A stretch of 64,000 nt of DNA from Limnohabitans sp. Rim8 (GTDB lineage Bacteria; Pseudomonadota; Gammaproteobacteria; Burkholderiales; Burkholderiaceae_C). Below the pieces are notes generated by a model. It was not told the origin of the DNA, ran no database searches, and saw nothing but the letters and a program-made list of their open reading frames with translations. The position numbers and the translations under genes are program-made. Shown here in pieces: positions 46,316-55,438 of this stretch; positions within the stretch are counted from its first letter, which is position 1; every line of letters begins with the position of its first letter. The stretch covers positions 1 to 64,000 of the forward strand of contig NZ_CAMDLM010000005.1 in assembly GCF_945901735.1 (NCBI RefSeq). The letters run 5' to 3'.

Positions 46316-47530
46316 ATGAGCCCCTCGCACAACCCCCTTCCCGTCATCGTTGCCGGTGGCGGCATTGGTGGTCTGGCAGCCGCATTGGCGCTGGTGCGTC
46401 AAGGCTTTCAGGTCACCGTACTGGAACAAGCCCCCGAGATCGGCGAAATCGGGGCAGGCATCCAAATCGGTCCCAACGGGTTTCATGCGTTTGACGCTTT
46501 GGGCGTCGGCGACAAAGCCCGTGGCCGTGCGGTCTACACCGACTTCATGGTGATGCACGACGCGATCGACGAGTACCAAGTCGGCAAGATCCCCACCGAC
46601 GAAAAATTCCGCGAGCGTTTCGGCAACCCCTACGCCGTGATCCACCGCGCCGATGTGCATTTGTCCTTGCTCGAGGCCGCGCAAGAAACCGGGCAAGTGC
46701 AATTTCACACCAGCACCCGAGTCGAGCGCATCGAACAAAACGACAGCAGCGTGACGGTGTGGGACCAAAACGGCAAGGCCTTCCAGGGCTGCGCCTTGAT
46801 CGGGGCCGATGGCGTCAAGTCGGTGGTGCGTGAACAATTTGTGGCGGACCCGGCCCGTGTCACCGGCCATGTGGTGTACCGCGCCGTGGTGGACAAAAAA
46901 GACTTTCCAGCCGACCTGCAATGGAACGCCGCCGCCATCTGGGTGGGCCCCAATTGCCACCTGGTGCACTACCCACTGCGTGGCGGTGAGCAGTACAACG
47001 TGGTCGTGACTTTCCACAGCCGCGAGCAAGAAGAGTGGGGCGTCAAAGACGGCAGCAAAGAAGAAGTGCAAAGCTACTTCCAGGGCATTTGCCCCAAAGC
47101 CCGCCAGCTGATCGACCTGCCCAAAACCTGGAAGCGCTGGGCCACGGCCGACCGCGAACCGATTGGCCAATGGACTTTTGGCCGCGTCACCTTGCTGGGC
47201 GACGCCGCCCACCCCACCACCCAATACATGGCCCAAGGCGCTTGCATGGCGATGGAAGACGCTGTCACTTTGGGCGAAGCGCTGCGCGTGCACAGCAACG
47301 ATTGGACTCAAGCGCTGGACATGTACCAGCGCGCCCGCGTCGCCCGCACCGCCCGCATCGTGCTGTCGAGCCGCGAAATGGGCCGCATCTACCACGCCAA
47401 AGGGGTCGAGCGTCTGGTGCGCAATGACCTGTGGCGCGGCCGCAGCCCCGAGCGCTTTTATGATGCGATGGCATGGCTGTACGGCTGGAACGTGGGCAAC
47501 TGCCTCAATGCGGCGCAACACAACGCTTAA
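46316..47530 (+). CDS. 3-hydroxybenzoate 6-monooxygenase (FAD-dependent)
   Basis: 404 residues from the ATG at 46316, preceded by AAGGA. FAD motif [13 protein letters not shown], the DG motif in [12 protein letters not shown] and the second FAD motif [17 protein letters not shown] give the class A flavin monooxygenase layout. Closest by eye to 3-hydroxybenzoate 6-hydroxylases, which use NADH and O2 to make gentisate. The next three genes carry out the rest of the gentisate pathway, which supports the assignment. Salicylate 5-hydroxylase is a different, multicomponent type. A salicylate-1-hydroxylase-like activity is less likely in this context. Confidence 0.87.
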   Translation: MSPSHNPLPVIVAGGGIGGLAAALALVRQGFQVTVLEQAPEIGEIGAGIQIGPNGFHAFDALGVGDKARGRAVYTDFMVMHDAIDEYQVGKIPTDEKFRERFGNPYAVIHRADVHLSLLEAAQETGQVQFHTSTRVERIEQNDSSVTVWDQNGKAFQGCALIGADGVKSVVREQFVADPARVTGHVVYRAVVDKKDFPADLQWNAAAIWVGPNCHLVHYPLRGGEQYNVVVTFHSREQEEWGVKDGSKEEVQSYFQGICPKARQLIDLPKTWKRWATADREPIGQWTFGRVTLLGDAAHPTTQYMAQGACMAMEDAVTLGEALRVHSNDWTQALDMYQRARVARTARIVLSSREMGRIYHAKGVERLVRNDLWRGRSPERFYDAMAWLYGWNVGNCLNAAQHNA

Positions 47531-47544
47531 ACAGGAGACACAAC

Positions 47545-48582
47545 ATGAACGATCTCGGACGAATCGAAGACTTGCCCCCAGACTATGTGCAGGACCTGCG
47601 CAATGTGAACCTGGTACCGCTGTGGCCCAGCCTGCGCGGTGTGCTGCCGCCCAAGGTGCCCACGCGCCAGACCCAGCCCACCTGCTGGGCCTACAAAGAC
47701 ATCAAGCCCCTGCTGCTCAAGGCGGGCGAGCTGACCCCGATTGAAAAAGCCGAGCGCCGCGTGCTGGTGCTGGCCAACCCCGGCCACGGTCTGGACAAAA
47801 TGCAGGCCTCAGCGGCCATGTACTTGGGCATGCAACTGCTGATGCCCGGCGAGTGGGCGCCCAGCCACCGCCACACGCCCAACGCGGTGCGCATGGTGGT
47901 GGAAGGCGAAGGCGCATGGACCACGGTGGACGGTGAGAAATGCCCCATGAGCCGGGGCGATTTGATCCTGACGCCCACCGGGCTGTGGCACGAACACGGC
48001 CACGACGGCACCGACCCCGTCATCTGGCTCGATGTGCTGGACTTGCCCCTGGTCTATTACATGGAGGCCAGCTACCACATCAACGGCGAGCGCCAAACGG
48101 CGCAGCCTGGCCGCAGCGACAAGCAATACGCCCGAGGCGGTGTGGTGCCCAGCCATGTGTTTGACCGCAGCAAAAAGGCCTACCCCATGCTGCGCTACGC
48201 CTGGCAAGACGCCAAAGCCGCGCTCGAATCGCTGGCGGCTGACAGTGTGAATTTGGAGCAGGTGCAAGTGACCTACACCAACCCCGAAACCGGTGGTGAC
48301 GCCGAAAACATCTTGGGCTTTTACGCCCTGATGCTGCGCCCCGGCCAGACCCTGCGATTGCCAGCACGCTCACCCGCCCAGGTGTTCCACGTCATCGAAG
48401 GCGCGGTGCAAGCGCAGATCGTGGCCAGCACCTTCACCCTGGCCGAAGCCGACACCTGCTGCGCGCCGGGTTATGAGGCCGTGACGCTGAAGAACCTTCA
48501 AGCAGATCAGCCAGCCTTCCTCTTCATCGCCGACGAATCGCCCTTGCACCGCAAGCTCGGCGTCTACGAAAACCGCGGTTGA
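47545..48582 (+). CDS. Gentisate 1,2-dioxygenase
   Basis: 345 residues, preceded by AGGAG. Two cupin domains; the first carries the iron-binding His-x-His in [20 protein letters not shown] and a further His in LWHEHGHDG. Family phrases such as [21 protein letters not shown] and FALMLRPG-like strands fit gentisate dioxygenases. It cleaves gentisate between C1 and C2 with Fe(II) and O2 to maleylpyruvate. It follows the monooxygenase gene by 14 bases. Confidence 0.93.
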   Translation: MNDLGRIEDLPPDYVQDLRNVNLVPLWPSLRGVLPPKVPTRQTQPTCWAYKDIKPLLLKAGELTPIEKAERRVLVLANPGHGLDKMQASAAMYLGMQLLMPGEWAPSHRHTPNAVRMVVEGEGAWTTVDGEKCPMSRGDLILTPTGLWHEHGHDGTDPVIWLDVLDLPLVYYMEASYHINGERQTAQPGRSDKQYARGGVVPSHVFDRSKKAYPMLRYAWQDAKAALESLAADSVNLEQVQVTYTNPETGGDAENILGFYALMLRPGQTLRLPARSPAQVFHVIEGAVQAQIVASTFTLAEADTCCAPGYEAVTLKNLQADQPAFLFIADESPLHRKLGVYENRG

Positions 48583-48681
48583 ACCACCTCTCTGTAGGAG
48601 CGATCGCAGGCCGCGAACAATCCATCGCGGTCAGAAACCGCTACTACACCACACACATCTGCACACACACATCACTAACCC
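48583..48681. other. Short intergenic spacer with a TGTAGGAGC-type repeat
   Basis: 99 bp between gentisate dioxygenase and the hydrolase gene. It starts with TGTAGGAGCGATCGCAGGCC, which resembles one arm of common proteobacterial REP elements. It is the only sizeable gap inside the gentisate operon and may contain an internal processing site or promoter. Confidence 0.4.
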
Positions 48682-49395
48682 ATGACCACTTACCTTTTTA
48701 CCCCGCCCGCCGTTCCCTCCCTGCCCGTCCGTGGCCATCCAGAACGTTTCCCCGTGAACCGCATCTTCTGCGTGGGCCGCAATTACCATGCACACGCCGT
48801 CGAGATGGGCCGCCCCGTGGACAAGAGCGTTGAGCAGGCTTTCTACTTCACCAAGTCGCCCCAGACCCTGGTGGAAAGCGGCCTGGACTCTGCTGCCGTG
48901 GTCGCCTACCCACCCCGCACGAACAATTACCACTTCGAGATGGAACTGGTTCTGGCCATTGGCAAAGTGGGTTTTCGCGTGAGCGAAGCCAACGCGCATG
49001 AGCTGGTTTATGGCTTCGCCGCAGGCCTGGACATGACGCGCCGTGACCTGCAGCTGGTGGCGCGCGACAAAGGCCGCCCTTGGGACACGGGCAAAGACAT
49101 CGAGCAAGGCTCGGTGTGCTCCGAGATCGTGCCCATGCCCGGCGTGGTGATCGAGAACGGCGCGATTGCTTTGGAAGTCAACGGCGTCACCAAGCAGTCG
49201 TCCAACGTGGACAAGCTGATCTGGAACATCCGCGAGATCATCGCCGACCTGTCGACCTACTACCACCTGCAGCCCGGCGATTTGATTTACACCGGCACGC
49301 CCGAAGGCGTGGGGGCCGTGGTGCCTGGCGACAAAATCACTGGCCTTGTGGAAGGCGTGGCCGAACTGGCGCTCACCATCGGCGCTGCGGAATAA
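48682..49395 (+). CDS. Fumarylpyruvate hydrolase (FAH superfamily)
   Basis: 237 residues. Metal-binding residues are Glu in HFEMELVLAIG and Asp in GLDMTRRDLQ; the family loop is GDLIYTGTPEGVGAVVPGD. Early motif RIFCVGRNYHAHAVEMG. In gentisate operons this enzyme splits fumarylpyruvate to fumarate and pyruvate. It follows gentisate dioxygenase and precedes the isomerase, so the role is well supported by context. Confidence 0.92.
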   Translation: MTTYLFTPPAVPSLPVRGHPERFPVNRIFCVGRNYHAHAVEMGRPVDKSVEQAFYFTKSPQTLVESGLDSAAVVAYPPRTNNYHFEMELVLAIGKVGFRVSEANAHELVYGFAAGLDMTRRDLQLVARDKGRPWDTGKDIEQGSVCSEIVPMPGVVIENGAIALEVNGVTKQSSNVDKLIWNIREIIADLSTYYHLQPGDLIYTGTPEGVGAVVPGDKITGLVEGVAELALTIGAAE

Positions 49396-49455
49396 TGCAA
49401 TCTCCCACAGACGCTTTTTTTCTGACGTTTGCCCGCCCGTGAACAGGACCTCACC

Positions 49456-50091
49456 ATGAAGCTCTATAACTTTTTCCGCAGCGGCACCAGCCATCGCCTG
49501 CGCATTGCCCTGAACCTCAAAGGCATCGCCACCGAGTACGTGGCGGTGGACCTGCGGGTCGATGAACAACAAAACGACACTTTCAAAGCGGTCAACCCCC
49601 AGCAACTGGTGCCCGCCCTGGACACCGGCGACAAGGTCATGATCCAGTCACCCGCCATCATCGAATGGCTCGAAGAAAAGTATCCCAAACCCGCCCTGCT
49701 GCCCTTAGGCGCTGACGAACGTGCCCATGTGCGCGCACTCGCGGCCATCGTGGGCTGCGACGTTCACCCCATCAACAATCGCCGAATTTTGCAAACCCTG
49801 CGCAAGCAGTTTGGGGCCAACGAAGACGCGATCAACGCTTGGTGCGGCCACTGGATGAGTGAAGGCTTTGACGCCTACGAAGCCTTGATTGGTGCCGACA
49901 AAACACGCGGCCGTTTCAGCTTTGGCGACACGCCCACCCTGGCCGACCTGTACTTGATTCCACAAGTGGAAAGCGCCCGCCGCTTCAAGGTGGACATGAA
50001 CCGCTGGCCCTTGATCAGCGCCATCGACAAGGCTTGCGGCGAGTTGGAGGCGTTCAAAAAGGCCGCGCCCATGGCACAGCCAGACGCCTGA
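49456..50091 (+). CDS. Maleylpyruvate isomerase (zeta-class GST)
   Basis: 211 residues from the ATG at 49456. The N-terminal thioredoxin fold has SGTSHRLRIALNLKG, a variant of the zeta-class SSCSxR motif, and the glutathione-site segment IQSPAIIEWLEEKYP. A helical C-terminal domain contains GCDVHPINNRRIL, shared by maleylpyruvate and maleylacetoacetate isomerases. Glutathione-dependent cis-trans isomerisation of maleylpyruvate to fumarylpyruvate fits the operon. Its stop codon abuts that of the convergent aldo/keto reductase gene with no terminator between. Confidence 0.92.
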   Translation: MKLYNFFRSGTSHRLRIALNLKGIATEYVAVDLRVDEQQNDTFKAVNPQQLVPALDTGDKVMIQSPAIIEWLEEKYPKPALLPLGADERAHVRALAAIVGCDVHPINNRRILQTLRKQFGANEDAINAWCGHWMSEGFDAYEALIGADKTRGRFSFGDTPTLADLYLIPQVESARRFKVDMNRWPLISAIDKACGELEAFKKAAPMAQPDA

Positions 50092-51096
50092 TCAACCAAA
50101 CACCTCGGTGTCCACCTCGCTGTTGGACTGGGCGCTGTAGCGGTTACCGGCCACCGTGTTGTGGTTGATCAGGGCATCCAGGCGGGCCAGCAAGTTCGCA
50201 TCCAGTTTCACATCCACCGCCGCCAGATCGTCCAACAGGTGATCCACCGAGGTGGTGCCGGGGATAGGGACGATGTGTTCGCCTTGGTGAAGCAACCATG
50301 CCAAGGCCAGCTGCGAAGGGCTGCAGCCCGCCTCTTGCGCGAGCGCGTGGTAGGCGGGCAAGAGCTTCAAATTGGCGGCGTAGTTCTCGGGGGTGAAGCG
50401 CGGCATGCCACGGCGGATGTCTTTGGGGTCAAACCTGGCCACATCCAGCGGCGCACCGCACAAAAACCCACGTGCCACCGGGCTGAAGGCCACAAAGGCC
50501 GCGCCCAGTTCTCGGCAGGCCTGCAGCACCGCGATCTCGGGGTTTCGTGTCCACAGCGAATACTCGGTTTGCACCGCGGCAATCGGGTGCACCGCGTGGG
50601 CTTTGCGCAGCGTGCTGGCCGACACCTCGGATAAGCCAATGGCCTGAATCTTGCCCTGGCGCACCAAGTCACTCAATGCGCCCACGCTGTCTTCGATGGG
50701 TACTTTTTTGTCCCAACGGTGCAGGTAATACAGGTCGATCACCTCGGTCTGCAAACGGCGCAAGGAATCCTCACAGGTCTTCTTGATCGTCTCGGGGCGA
50801 CCATCGATCACCTTCACCTTGCTGCCGTCGCTTTGTTCCACGCCTTGCATGCCGCATTTGCTGGCCAGCGTGAACTTCTGGCGATGTGGTTTCATGACTC
50901 TGCCTACCAGCGTCTCGTTGGCGCCAAAACCATACAAGGCGGCCGTGTCGAAAAAGTTCACACCCTGGTCGAAGGCAGTCAATAACACACGTTCGCCCTG
51001 TTGGGCTGAAACGGGCGCGCCATAAGCGTGGCTGAGGTTCATGCAGCCCAAGCCGATGGCGCTGACGGAAAAGGAGGCGATTTGGCGGTTTTTCAT
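50092..51096 (-). CDS. Aldo/keto reductase
   Basis: 334 residues. Catalytic tetrad in FFDTAALYG (Asp, Tyr), LASKCG (Lys) and DLYYLHRWD (His); NADPH region VPIPGTTSVDHLLDDLAAV. It resembles the AKR group of YajO/Tas-like general stress or detoxifying reductases acting on aldehydes and ketones. It is convergent with, and touches, the isomerase gene, so it is not part of the gentisate operon. The specific substrate is unknown. Confidence 0.9.
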   Translation of the reverse strand: MKNRQIASFSVSAIGLGCMNLSHAYGAPVSAQQGERVLLTAFDQGVNFFDTAALYGFGANETLVGRVMKPHRQKFTLASKCGMQGVEQSDGSKVKVIDGRPETIKKTCEDSLRRLQTEVIDLYYLHRWDKKVPIEDSVGALSDLVRQGKIQAIGLSEVSASTLRKAHAVHPIAAVQTEYSLWTRNPEIAVLQACRELGAAFVAFSPVARGFLCGAPLDVARFDPKDIRRGMPRFTPENYAANLKLLPAYHALAQEAGCSPSQLALAWLLHQGEHIVPIPGTTSVDHLLDDLAAVDVKLDANLLARLDALINHNTVAGNRYSAQSNSEVDTEVFG

Positions 51097-51269
51097 GGCG
51101 ATATCTTATCCAACCCATTTCACATGCGCCGCACGCCACACCAGCGCAGCAGCGCTTTTCCGAGTTTGATCAAAAGGAACAAGGCGCAGGCCAGTGTGAT
51201 CACCCCAGCTAAGGCCCCGTTAACATCACGCCTTTACGCTACAAGTCCCAACCCGATCCTGCCCCACAC

Positions 51270-51560
51270 ATGAACGACCACACCTCCGTAGAGCCCAAAC
51301 GCCAGGGCCTGTCCCGTGTCTGGCACGCGTTTTTTTATTCGCTTGAAGGTTTGCGGGCCGGATGGCTCGAGCCCGCGTTTCGGCAAGAGGCGATATTGGC
51401 GATTCTGATTTTGCCGGGCGCTTGGTGGCTGGGCCAAAGCTGGGTGGAGGTGGTCTTGCTGGTTGGCGTGGTCGTTGCGGTGCTGGTGGTGGAGTTGCTC
51501 AACACCGCGGTCGAATATCAGTGCTCATCTCAATGTGCCCGTCGCGCGTCATCCGTGTGA
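51270..51560 (+). pseudogene. Diacylglycerol kinase (dgkA) lacking its 3' end
   Basis: The first 82 residues match DgkA (RVWHAFFYSLEGLRAGWLEP, two transmembrane helices, VVELLNTAVE). The normal continuation (a third helix region with the D-R-I and AKD motifs) is replaced by an unrelated tail to a stop codon at 51,558. The break lies at about 51,516. The frame then runs antisense into the truncated marR gene, so one deletion has removed the 3' ends of both convergent genes. The product lacks essential residues and should be inactive. Confidence 0.75.
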
Positions 51561-51798
51561 TCAGGCCTGAGAGGTTTTGTCGGCTGACCATCAAGTAGCG
51601 AGCCAGTTCGCCCACCCCCATGCCTTGCGCCGCCTCGGGTCGAGACAAGGCCCCCAGCACCGCCCACTGCTGCGTGGTCAGTCCTTCGTCCTGCACCGCC
51701 CTGCTGCCCGTTTTGTGCAACATATTGGCGCATTGATACAACTTGAAAAAAATACGGTTGGCCAGTTCCATTCGAGACGTCAAATCAGTACGCCGCAT
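51499..51798 (-). pseudogene. MarR-family regulator lacking its C-terminus
   Basis: About 99 residues from the ATG at 51798. The winged-helix part is readable (LTTQQWAVLGALSRPEAAQG, GVGELARYLMVSRQNLSGLI, RMTRDGHIE). It then switches to an unrelated tail ending after about 9 residues. MarR proteins need the wing and C-terminal dimerisation helix, both of which are missing. It lies 42 bases downstream of the AraC-type gene on the same strand, and was perhaps once the regulator of the neighbouring catabolic genes. Confidence 0.75.
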
Positions 51799-51840
51799 GT
51801 GCAGCAACTGCGAACTCACAGATCACTTTGGCGAAGGTGC

Positions 51841-52767
51841 TCAGAAATGCGTCTTAACATCAATGCCCATTTGCGCCAAAGACTTGGCACGGTAAGCCTT
51901 GGGGGTCATGCCGATGTGCTTGCGAAAGAAACGGCTGAAGTAAGCGTCGTCCTCAAAGCCGAGTTCGGAGGCCAGTTGTTTGATGGGCAAAGCGGTGTAG
52001 ACCAGTTCGCGTTGCGCTTCCTGAATCAAGCGGTCATTCATGACCTGCAGGCTCGATTTGCCCAAGACCTCACGACACAGGCGCGAGAGTTGCCCCACCG
52101 TCACGCCGACCTGGTTGGCATAGGTTTGCAAGGAATGCTCGGAGCGGAAATTTTTGTCGATCAAGCTGCGGAATTTTTCGATTTGCCGCGCCTTGCGCGA
52201 GATACTGTAGTGGGTTTGGGTGCCCGACTGATCTGACAATTTGCAAATGCGGTGCACTTGCACCATCAGGGCCAACAACAAAGACGTGCCTGCAGCCACC
52301 TGACCTTCAGCCGGTGTGTGCGACTCTTGCTCCAGCGCCAAAAACAAGGGCATGAGCTGGTCGATGTAGCGCATCTCCGACTGCAAGGAGAGCAAACGCG
52401 GGGTGCGTATGGTGTCCAGCAAGGGCGGCATCATCAACGCCGCCGCCGATTCCAGCGCCTTTTGCATGGCCGTGACCACCGGGCCATTGGTGTCCTGAGA
52501 AAACCGGAACCCGTGCACATGACCTGCCGGGATCAACATCACGCAGGGCGCATGCAGTGTTTGCTGAACATGCTCAATCTGTACATCCACATGCCCCTCT
52601 GTGAGGTAAAGCACCTGGATGAACGAATCGTGTCGATGGGGATGGATCAGCCAGTTGTACAAGGTCGAACGCTGCGGAATCCATTCGAAATTAAAAGCAG
52701 CCGAATCTTCATGGCGGCTCGAATCGCCATACAAATCGTAATTCGGGATTACCCTAGAAACCACCAT
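51841..52767 (-). CDS. AraC-family transcriptional regulator (PobR/HpaA-like)
   Basis: About 308 residues from the ATG at 52767, preceded by GGAG at good spacing; the frame extends 17 codons further. N-terminal cupin sensor (HPHRHDSFIQVLYLTEGHVDVQIE). The C-terminal double helix-turn-helix includes LQTYANQVGVTVGQLSRLCR and IKQLASELGFEDDAYFSRFF. The opening RVIPNYDLYGD resembles regulators of hydroxybenzoate and hydroxyphenylacetate catabolism. It is divergent from the first dehydrogenase of the unknown catabolic cluster and is the likely activator of it. Confidence 0.88.
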   Translation of the reverse strand: MVVSRVIPNYDLYGDSSRHEDSAAFNFEWIPQRSTLYNWLIHPHRHDSFIQVLYLTEGHVDVQIEHVQQTLHAPCVMLIPAGHVHGFRFSQDTNGPVVTAMQKALESAAALMMPPLLDTIRTPRLLSLQSEMRYIDQLMPLFLALEQESHTPAEGQVAAGTSLLLALMVQVHRICKLSDQSGTQTHYSISRKARQIEKFRSLIDKNFRSEHSLQTYANQVGVTVGQLSRLCREVLGKSSLQVMNDRLIQEAQRELVYTALPIKQLASELGFEDDAYFSRFFRKHIGMTPKAYRAKSLAQMGIDVKTHF

Positions 52768-52778
52768 TTTTGCGCTCC

Positions 52779-52812
52779 AATTCGCACGAATTGTCCTGTT
52801 ATTCGATCGAAT
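52779..52812. promoter_or_regulatory. Two tandem ATTCG-N2-CGAAT palindromes in the araC/SDR divergent promoter
   Basis: ATTCGCACGAAT at 52,780-52,791 (extended to 14 bp by flanking A and T) and ATTCGATCGAAT at 52,801-52,812. The two centres are exactly 21 bp apart, two helical turns, so dimers would bind on the same face. They lie 13 bp from the araC-type ATG and 66 bp from the dehydrogenase ATG. Dyad sites of this kind fit MarR, TetR or other dimeric repressors better than AraC. Confidence 0.6.
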
Positions 52813-52878
52813 CGTCAAAATTATTTTTGCCTCTTATTCCAACAATGTTTAGTAGGAAACAGGATCAAGGACATGACC

Positions 52879-53691
52879 ATGAGTGGAGACAAAAGCTGGC
52901 TTGAGTTGGACGACCGCGTGTGTGTGGTCACCGGCGCCGCCAGCGGCATCGGCGCATCGGTCGCCGAGCGTTTGACGCAAGTGGGCGCGCGCGTGGTGCT
53001 GCTTGATCGCGATGCACAGGGCTTGAGGCGCATGCAAGATCAGCTGCAAGCGAAAGGCGCGAAGACCTTGGCCGTGACCTGTGACATCAGCGATGCGGCC
53101 AGCGTGCAGGCCGCCGCAGAAAAAGTCCTGTCCACATGGGGCACCGCCTATGCGCTGATCAACAACGCGGGACTGCTGCGTTCTGGCGGTTTGGCCGATG
53201 TGAGCCTGGACGAGTGGAATGAAGTGCTGGCGGTCAACCTGACTGGCTACCTGCTGTGCGCCCGCGCCTTCGGTGAGGCCATGCGTGCTGCCGGTGAAGG
53301 CTGCATCGTCAACGTGGCGTCCATCTCGGGCCTGTTCCCGCAAAGCCACAGCGGTGCCTACAGCGCCAGCAAGGCCGGCGTGCTGCTGATGTCACGTCAG
53401 ATGGCCGTCGAATGGGGCCCGCAAGGCGTGCGCAGCAACGCGATTTGCCCCGGCATGATCCGCACCGCTTTGTCGGCCAAGTTTTACGAAGAGCCTGGCT
53501 TTGAAGCCAAGCGTTCAGCCGTCACAGCCAGCCGCCGCATCGGCGAGCCGCAAGACATCGCCGATGTGGCGATGTTTCTGGCCAGCCCACGCTCGGGCTA
53601 TGTCAATGGCGCCGAACTGTTGGTCGATGGCGGCATGTCCTGCATGTTGATGGACATGGTGCCGCGTCCTGGCTACAACCAAACCGCTTGA
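52879..53691 (+). CDS. Short-chain dehydrogenase/reductase 1 of the unknown catabolic cluster
   Basis: 270 residues from the ATG at 52879; AAGGA lies 8 bases before it, whereas the ATG at 52873 is too close. Motifs TGAASGIGASVAE, NNAGLLRSG, catalytic Ser in ASISGLFPQS and YSASK. The tail after VDGG is extended (MLMDMVPRPGYNQTA). A similar tail occurs in the third dehydrogenase (56,351-57,142), so the two are paralogues. It oxidises or reduces an alcohol/ketone with NAD(P); substrate unknown. First gene of a plus-strand operon opposite the AraC-type regulator. Confidence 0.88.
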   Translation: MSGDKSWLELDDRVCVVTGAASGIGASVAERLTQVGARVVLLDRDAQGLRRMQDQLQAKGAKTLAVTCDISDAASVQAAAEKVLSTWGTAYALINNAGLLRSGGLADVSLDEWNEVLAVNLTGYLLCARAFGEAMRAAGEGCIVNVASISGLFPQSHSGAYSASKAGVLLMSRQMAVEWGPQGVRSNAICPGMIRTALSAKFYEEPGFEAKRSAVTASRRIGEPQDIADVAMFLASPRSGYVNGAELLVDGGMSCMLMDMVPRPGYNQTA

Positions 53692-53701
53692 GGAGACAAA
53701 G

Positions 53702-55402
53702 ATGACAAGCCATTTCGATTGTGATTTGTTGGTGGTGGGCTCTGGAGCCGCAGGTTTGTCTTGCGCGATCACAGCCAAAAAACGTGGCCTGGATGTGCTG
53801 GTCATCGAAAAAGAACCCGTGTTCGGCGGCACCACCGCCCTGTCGGGTGGCGTGCTCTGGATCCCCCTGAACGCGCATGGCCGCAAGCAAAACCCACAAG
53901 ACACGTTGGATGCCGTGCGGACTTACATGATGCAAGAGACCGGCACTTACTACGACGAAGCGGCTGTCGCCGCTTTCATGGATCAAGGTCCGAAGATGGT
54001 GGACTTTTTCGAGCGCGAGACCGAGATGAAATTTATTCCGACGCTCTACCCGGACTACCACCCCGACGTGCCAGGCGGCGCTGCCATTGGTCGCTCGATC
54101 CTGGCGCAGGCCTATGACATCCGAGGTCTGGGCAAAGACATGCCGCGCTTGAAGCCCCCGCTCAAGACCATCACCTTCATCGGCATGATGTTCAATTCCT
54201 CCAATGCGGATCTCAAGCATTTTTTCCAGTTCACGAAGTCACTGACGTCCTTTTTGTATGTGGCCAAACGCCTGGTCAATCACATCAAGGAACTGGCGCT
54301 GTACCAACGCGCCATCAACGTGACCAGCGGCAATGCGCTGGCAGCGCGCCTGGCCAAATCAACGCTGGACTTGGGCATTCCCATCCTGACCTCGACACCG
54401 GCCAAGCGAGTTTTGACCGAGAACGGCCAAGTGGTCGGCATGCTGGTCGGCGGCGAAGGGGGTGACCGCGAAATCCGCGCACGCCGTGGCGTGGTACTCG
54501 CTTGCGGTGGCTTTCCGCAAGACGTACAACGCATCGCCAAGGCTTATCCGCACCTGCAAAGTGGCGGGGAACACCTCTCCCCTACCCCCGAAACCAACAC
54601 AGGCGATGGCGTGCGCATGGCCGAGACCGCCGGTGCCGATGTGGACTTGCGCTTGAAGGATGCAGCCGCCTGGATGCCAGTGTCCAAAGTGCCATTTGGA
54701 AACGGCGAATTTGGTGTCTTTCCCCACTTGCTGGACCGCTATAAACCCGGCGTGATTGGCGTGCTGCGCAACGGCAAGCGTTTCACGAATGAATCGAACT
54801 CGTACCACGATGTGGGCGTGGCCATGATCAAGGCCTGCAAGGGTCAAAAGGAAACCGTGATGTGGCTGGTCTGTGACAAGACCACCTTGGGCAAGTACGG
54901 GTTGGGCTTCGTCAAACCCGCGCCCATGCCTTTTGGCAAATACATCCGCAATGGTTACCTCTTTGAGGGCAAGACATTGGCCGATCTGGCGCAGGTCACC
55001 GGCATCGATGCGGCCGGCCTGGAAGCCACCGTGCACGAATACAACACCGGTGCCGTCAAAGGTGTGGACGAACAACACGCCCGCGGCACCACCGCCTTCA
55101 ACCGCTATCTGGCCGACCCCAACCACCAACCCAACCCCTGTGTGGCACCGGTTGAAAGAGGTCCGTTCTATGCGGTCAAACTGATGATGGGCGACCTCGG
55201 CAGCTTCGATGGCATCCAGACCAGCGTGGTGGGTGAAGTCAAGAAAAGCGATGGCTCGGTGATCCCTGGTCTGTACGCCGTCGGCAATGACCGTGCCAGC
55301 ATCATGGGCGGCAACTACCCGGCCGCAGGCATCACACACGGCCCCAACATGGTGTTTGCCTATGTGACGGCCAACCACATCGCGGACAAGGTAGGTGCCT
55401 GA
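53702..55402 (+). CDS. FAD-dependent dehydrogenase, 3-ketosteroid-delta1-dehydrogenase-like
   Basis: 566 residues. FAD motif VVGSGAAGLSCAI with the ribose-binding Glu in VLVIEKE, then GGTTALSGGVLWIP. The C-terminal FAD site is GNDRASIMGGNYPAAGITHGPNMVFAY, in which the Tyr and Gly of NYPAAG match catalytic residues of ketosteroid dehydrogenases. RFTNESNSYHD supplies another expected Tyr. Such flavoproteins introduce C=C bonds next to a ketone in steroids or other cyclic ketones. A fumarate-reductase-like role is the alternative. It follows the first dehydrogenase by 10 bases. Confidence 0.85.
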   Translation: MTSHFDCDLLVVGSGAAGLSCAITAKKRGLDVLVIEKEPVFGGTTALSGGVLWIPLNAHGRKQNPQDTLDAVRTYMMQETGTYYDEAAVAAFMDQGPKMVDFFERETEMKFIPTLYPDYHPDVPGGAAIGRSILAQAYDIRGLGKDMPRLKPPLKTITFIGMMFNSSNADLKHFFQFTKSLTSFLYVAKRLVNHIKELALYQRAINVTSGNALAARLAKSTLDLGIPILTSTPAKRVLTENGQVVGMLVGGEGGDREIRARRGVVLACGGFPQDVQRIAKAYPHLQSGGEHLSPTPETNTGDGVRMAETAGADVDLRLKDAAAWMPVSKVPFGNGEFGVFPHLLDRYKPGVIGVLRNGKRFTNESNSYHDVGVAMIKACKGQKETVMWLVCDKTTLGKYGLGFVKPAPMPFGKYIRNGYLFEGKTLADLAQVTGIDAAGLEATVHEYNTGAVKGVDEQHARGTTAFNRYLADPNHQPNPCVAPVERGPFYAVKLMMGDLGSFDGIQTSVVGEVKKSDGSVIPGLYAVGNDRASIMGGNYPAAGITHGPNMVFAYVTANHIADKVGA

Positions 55403-55438
55403 AATGAACACGCTCATCAAGCCGGTAGGGAGCGCAGC

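Noticed and set aside
46106..47521. Upstream extension of the paaZ frame to a 1,153-codon protein
   Set aside because: The extra part is antisense to the 3-hydroxybenzoate monooxygenase. PaaZ from 46105 has exactly the length of characterised PaaZ proteins.
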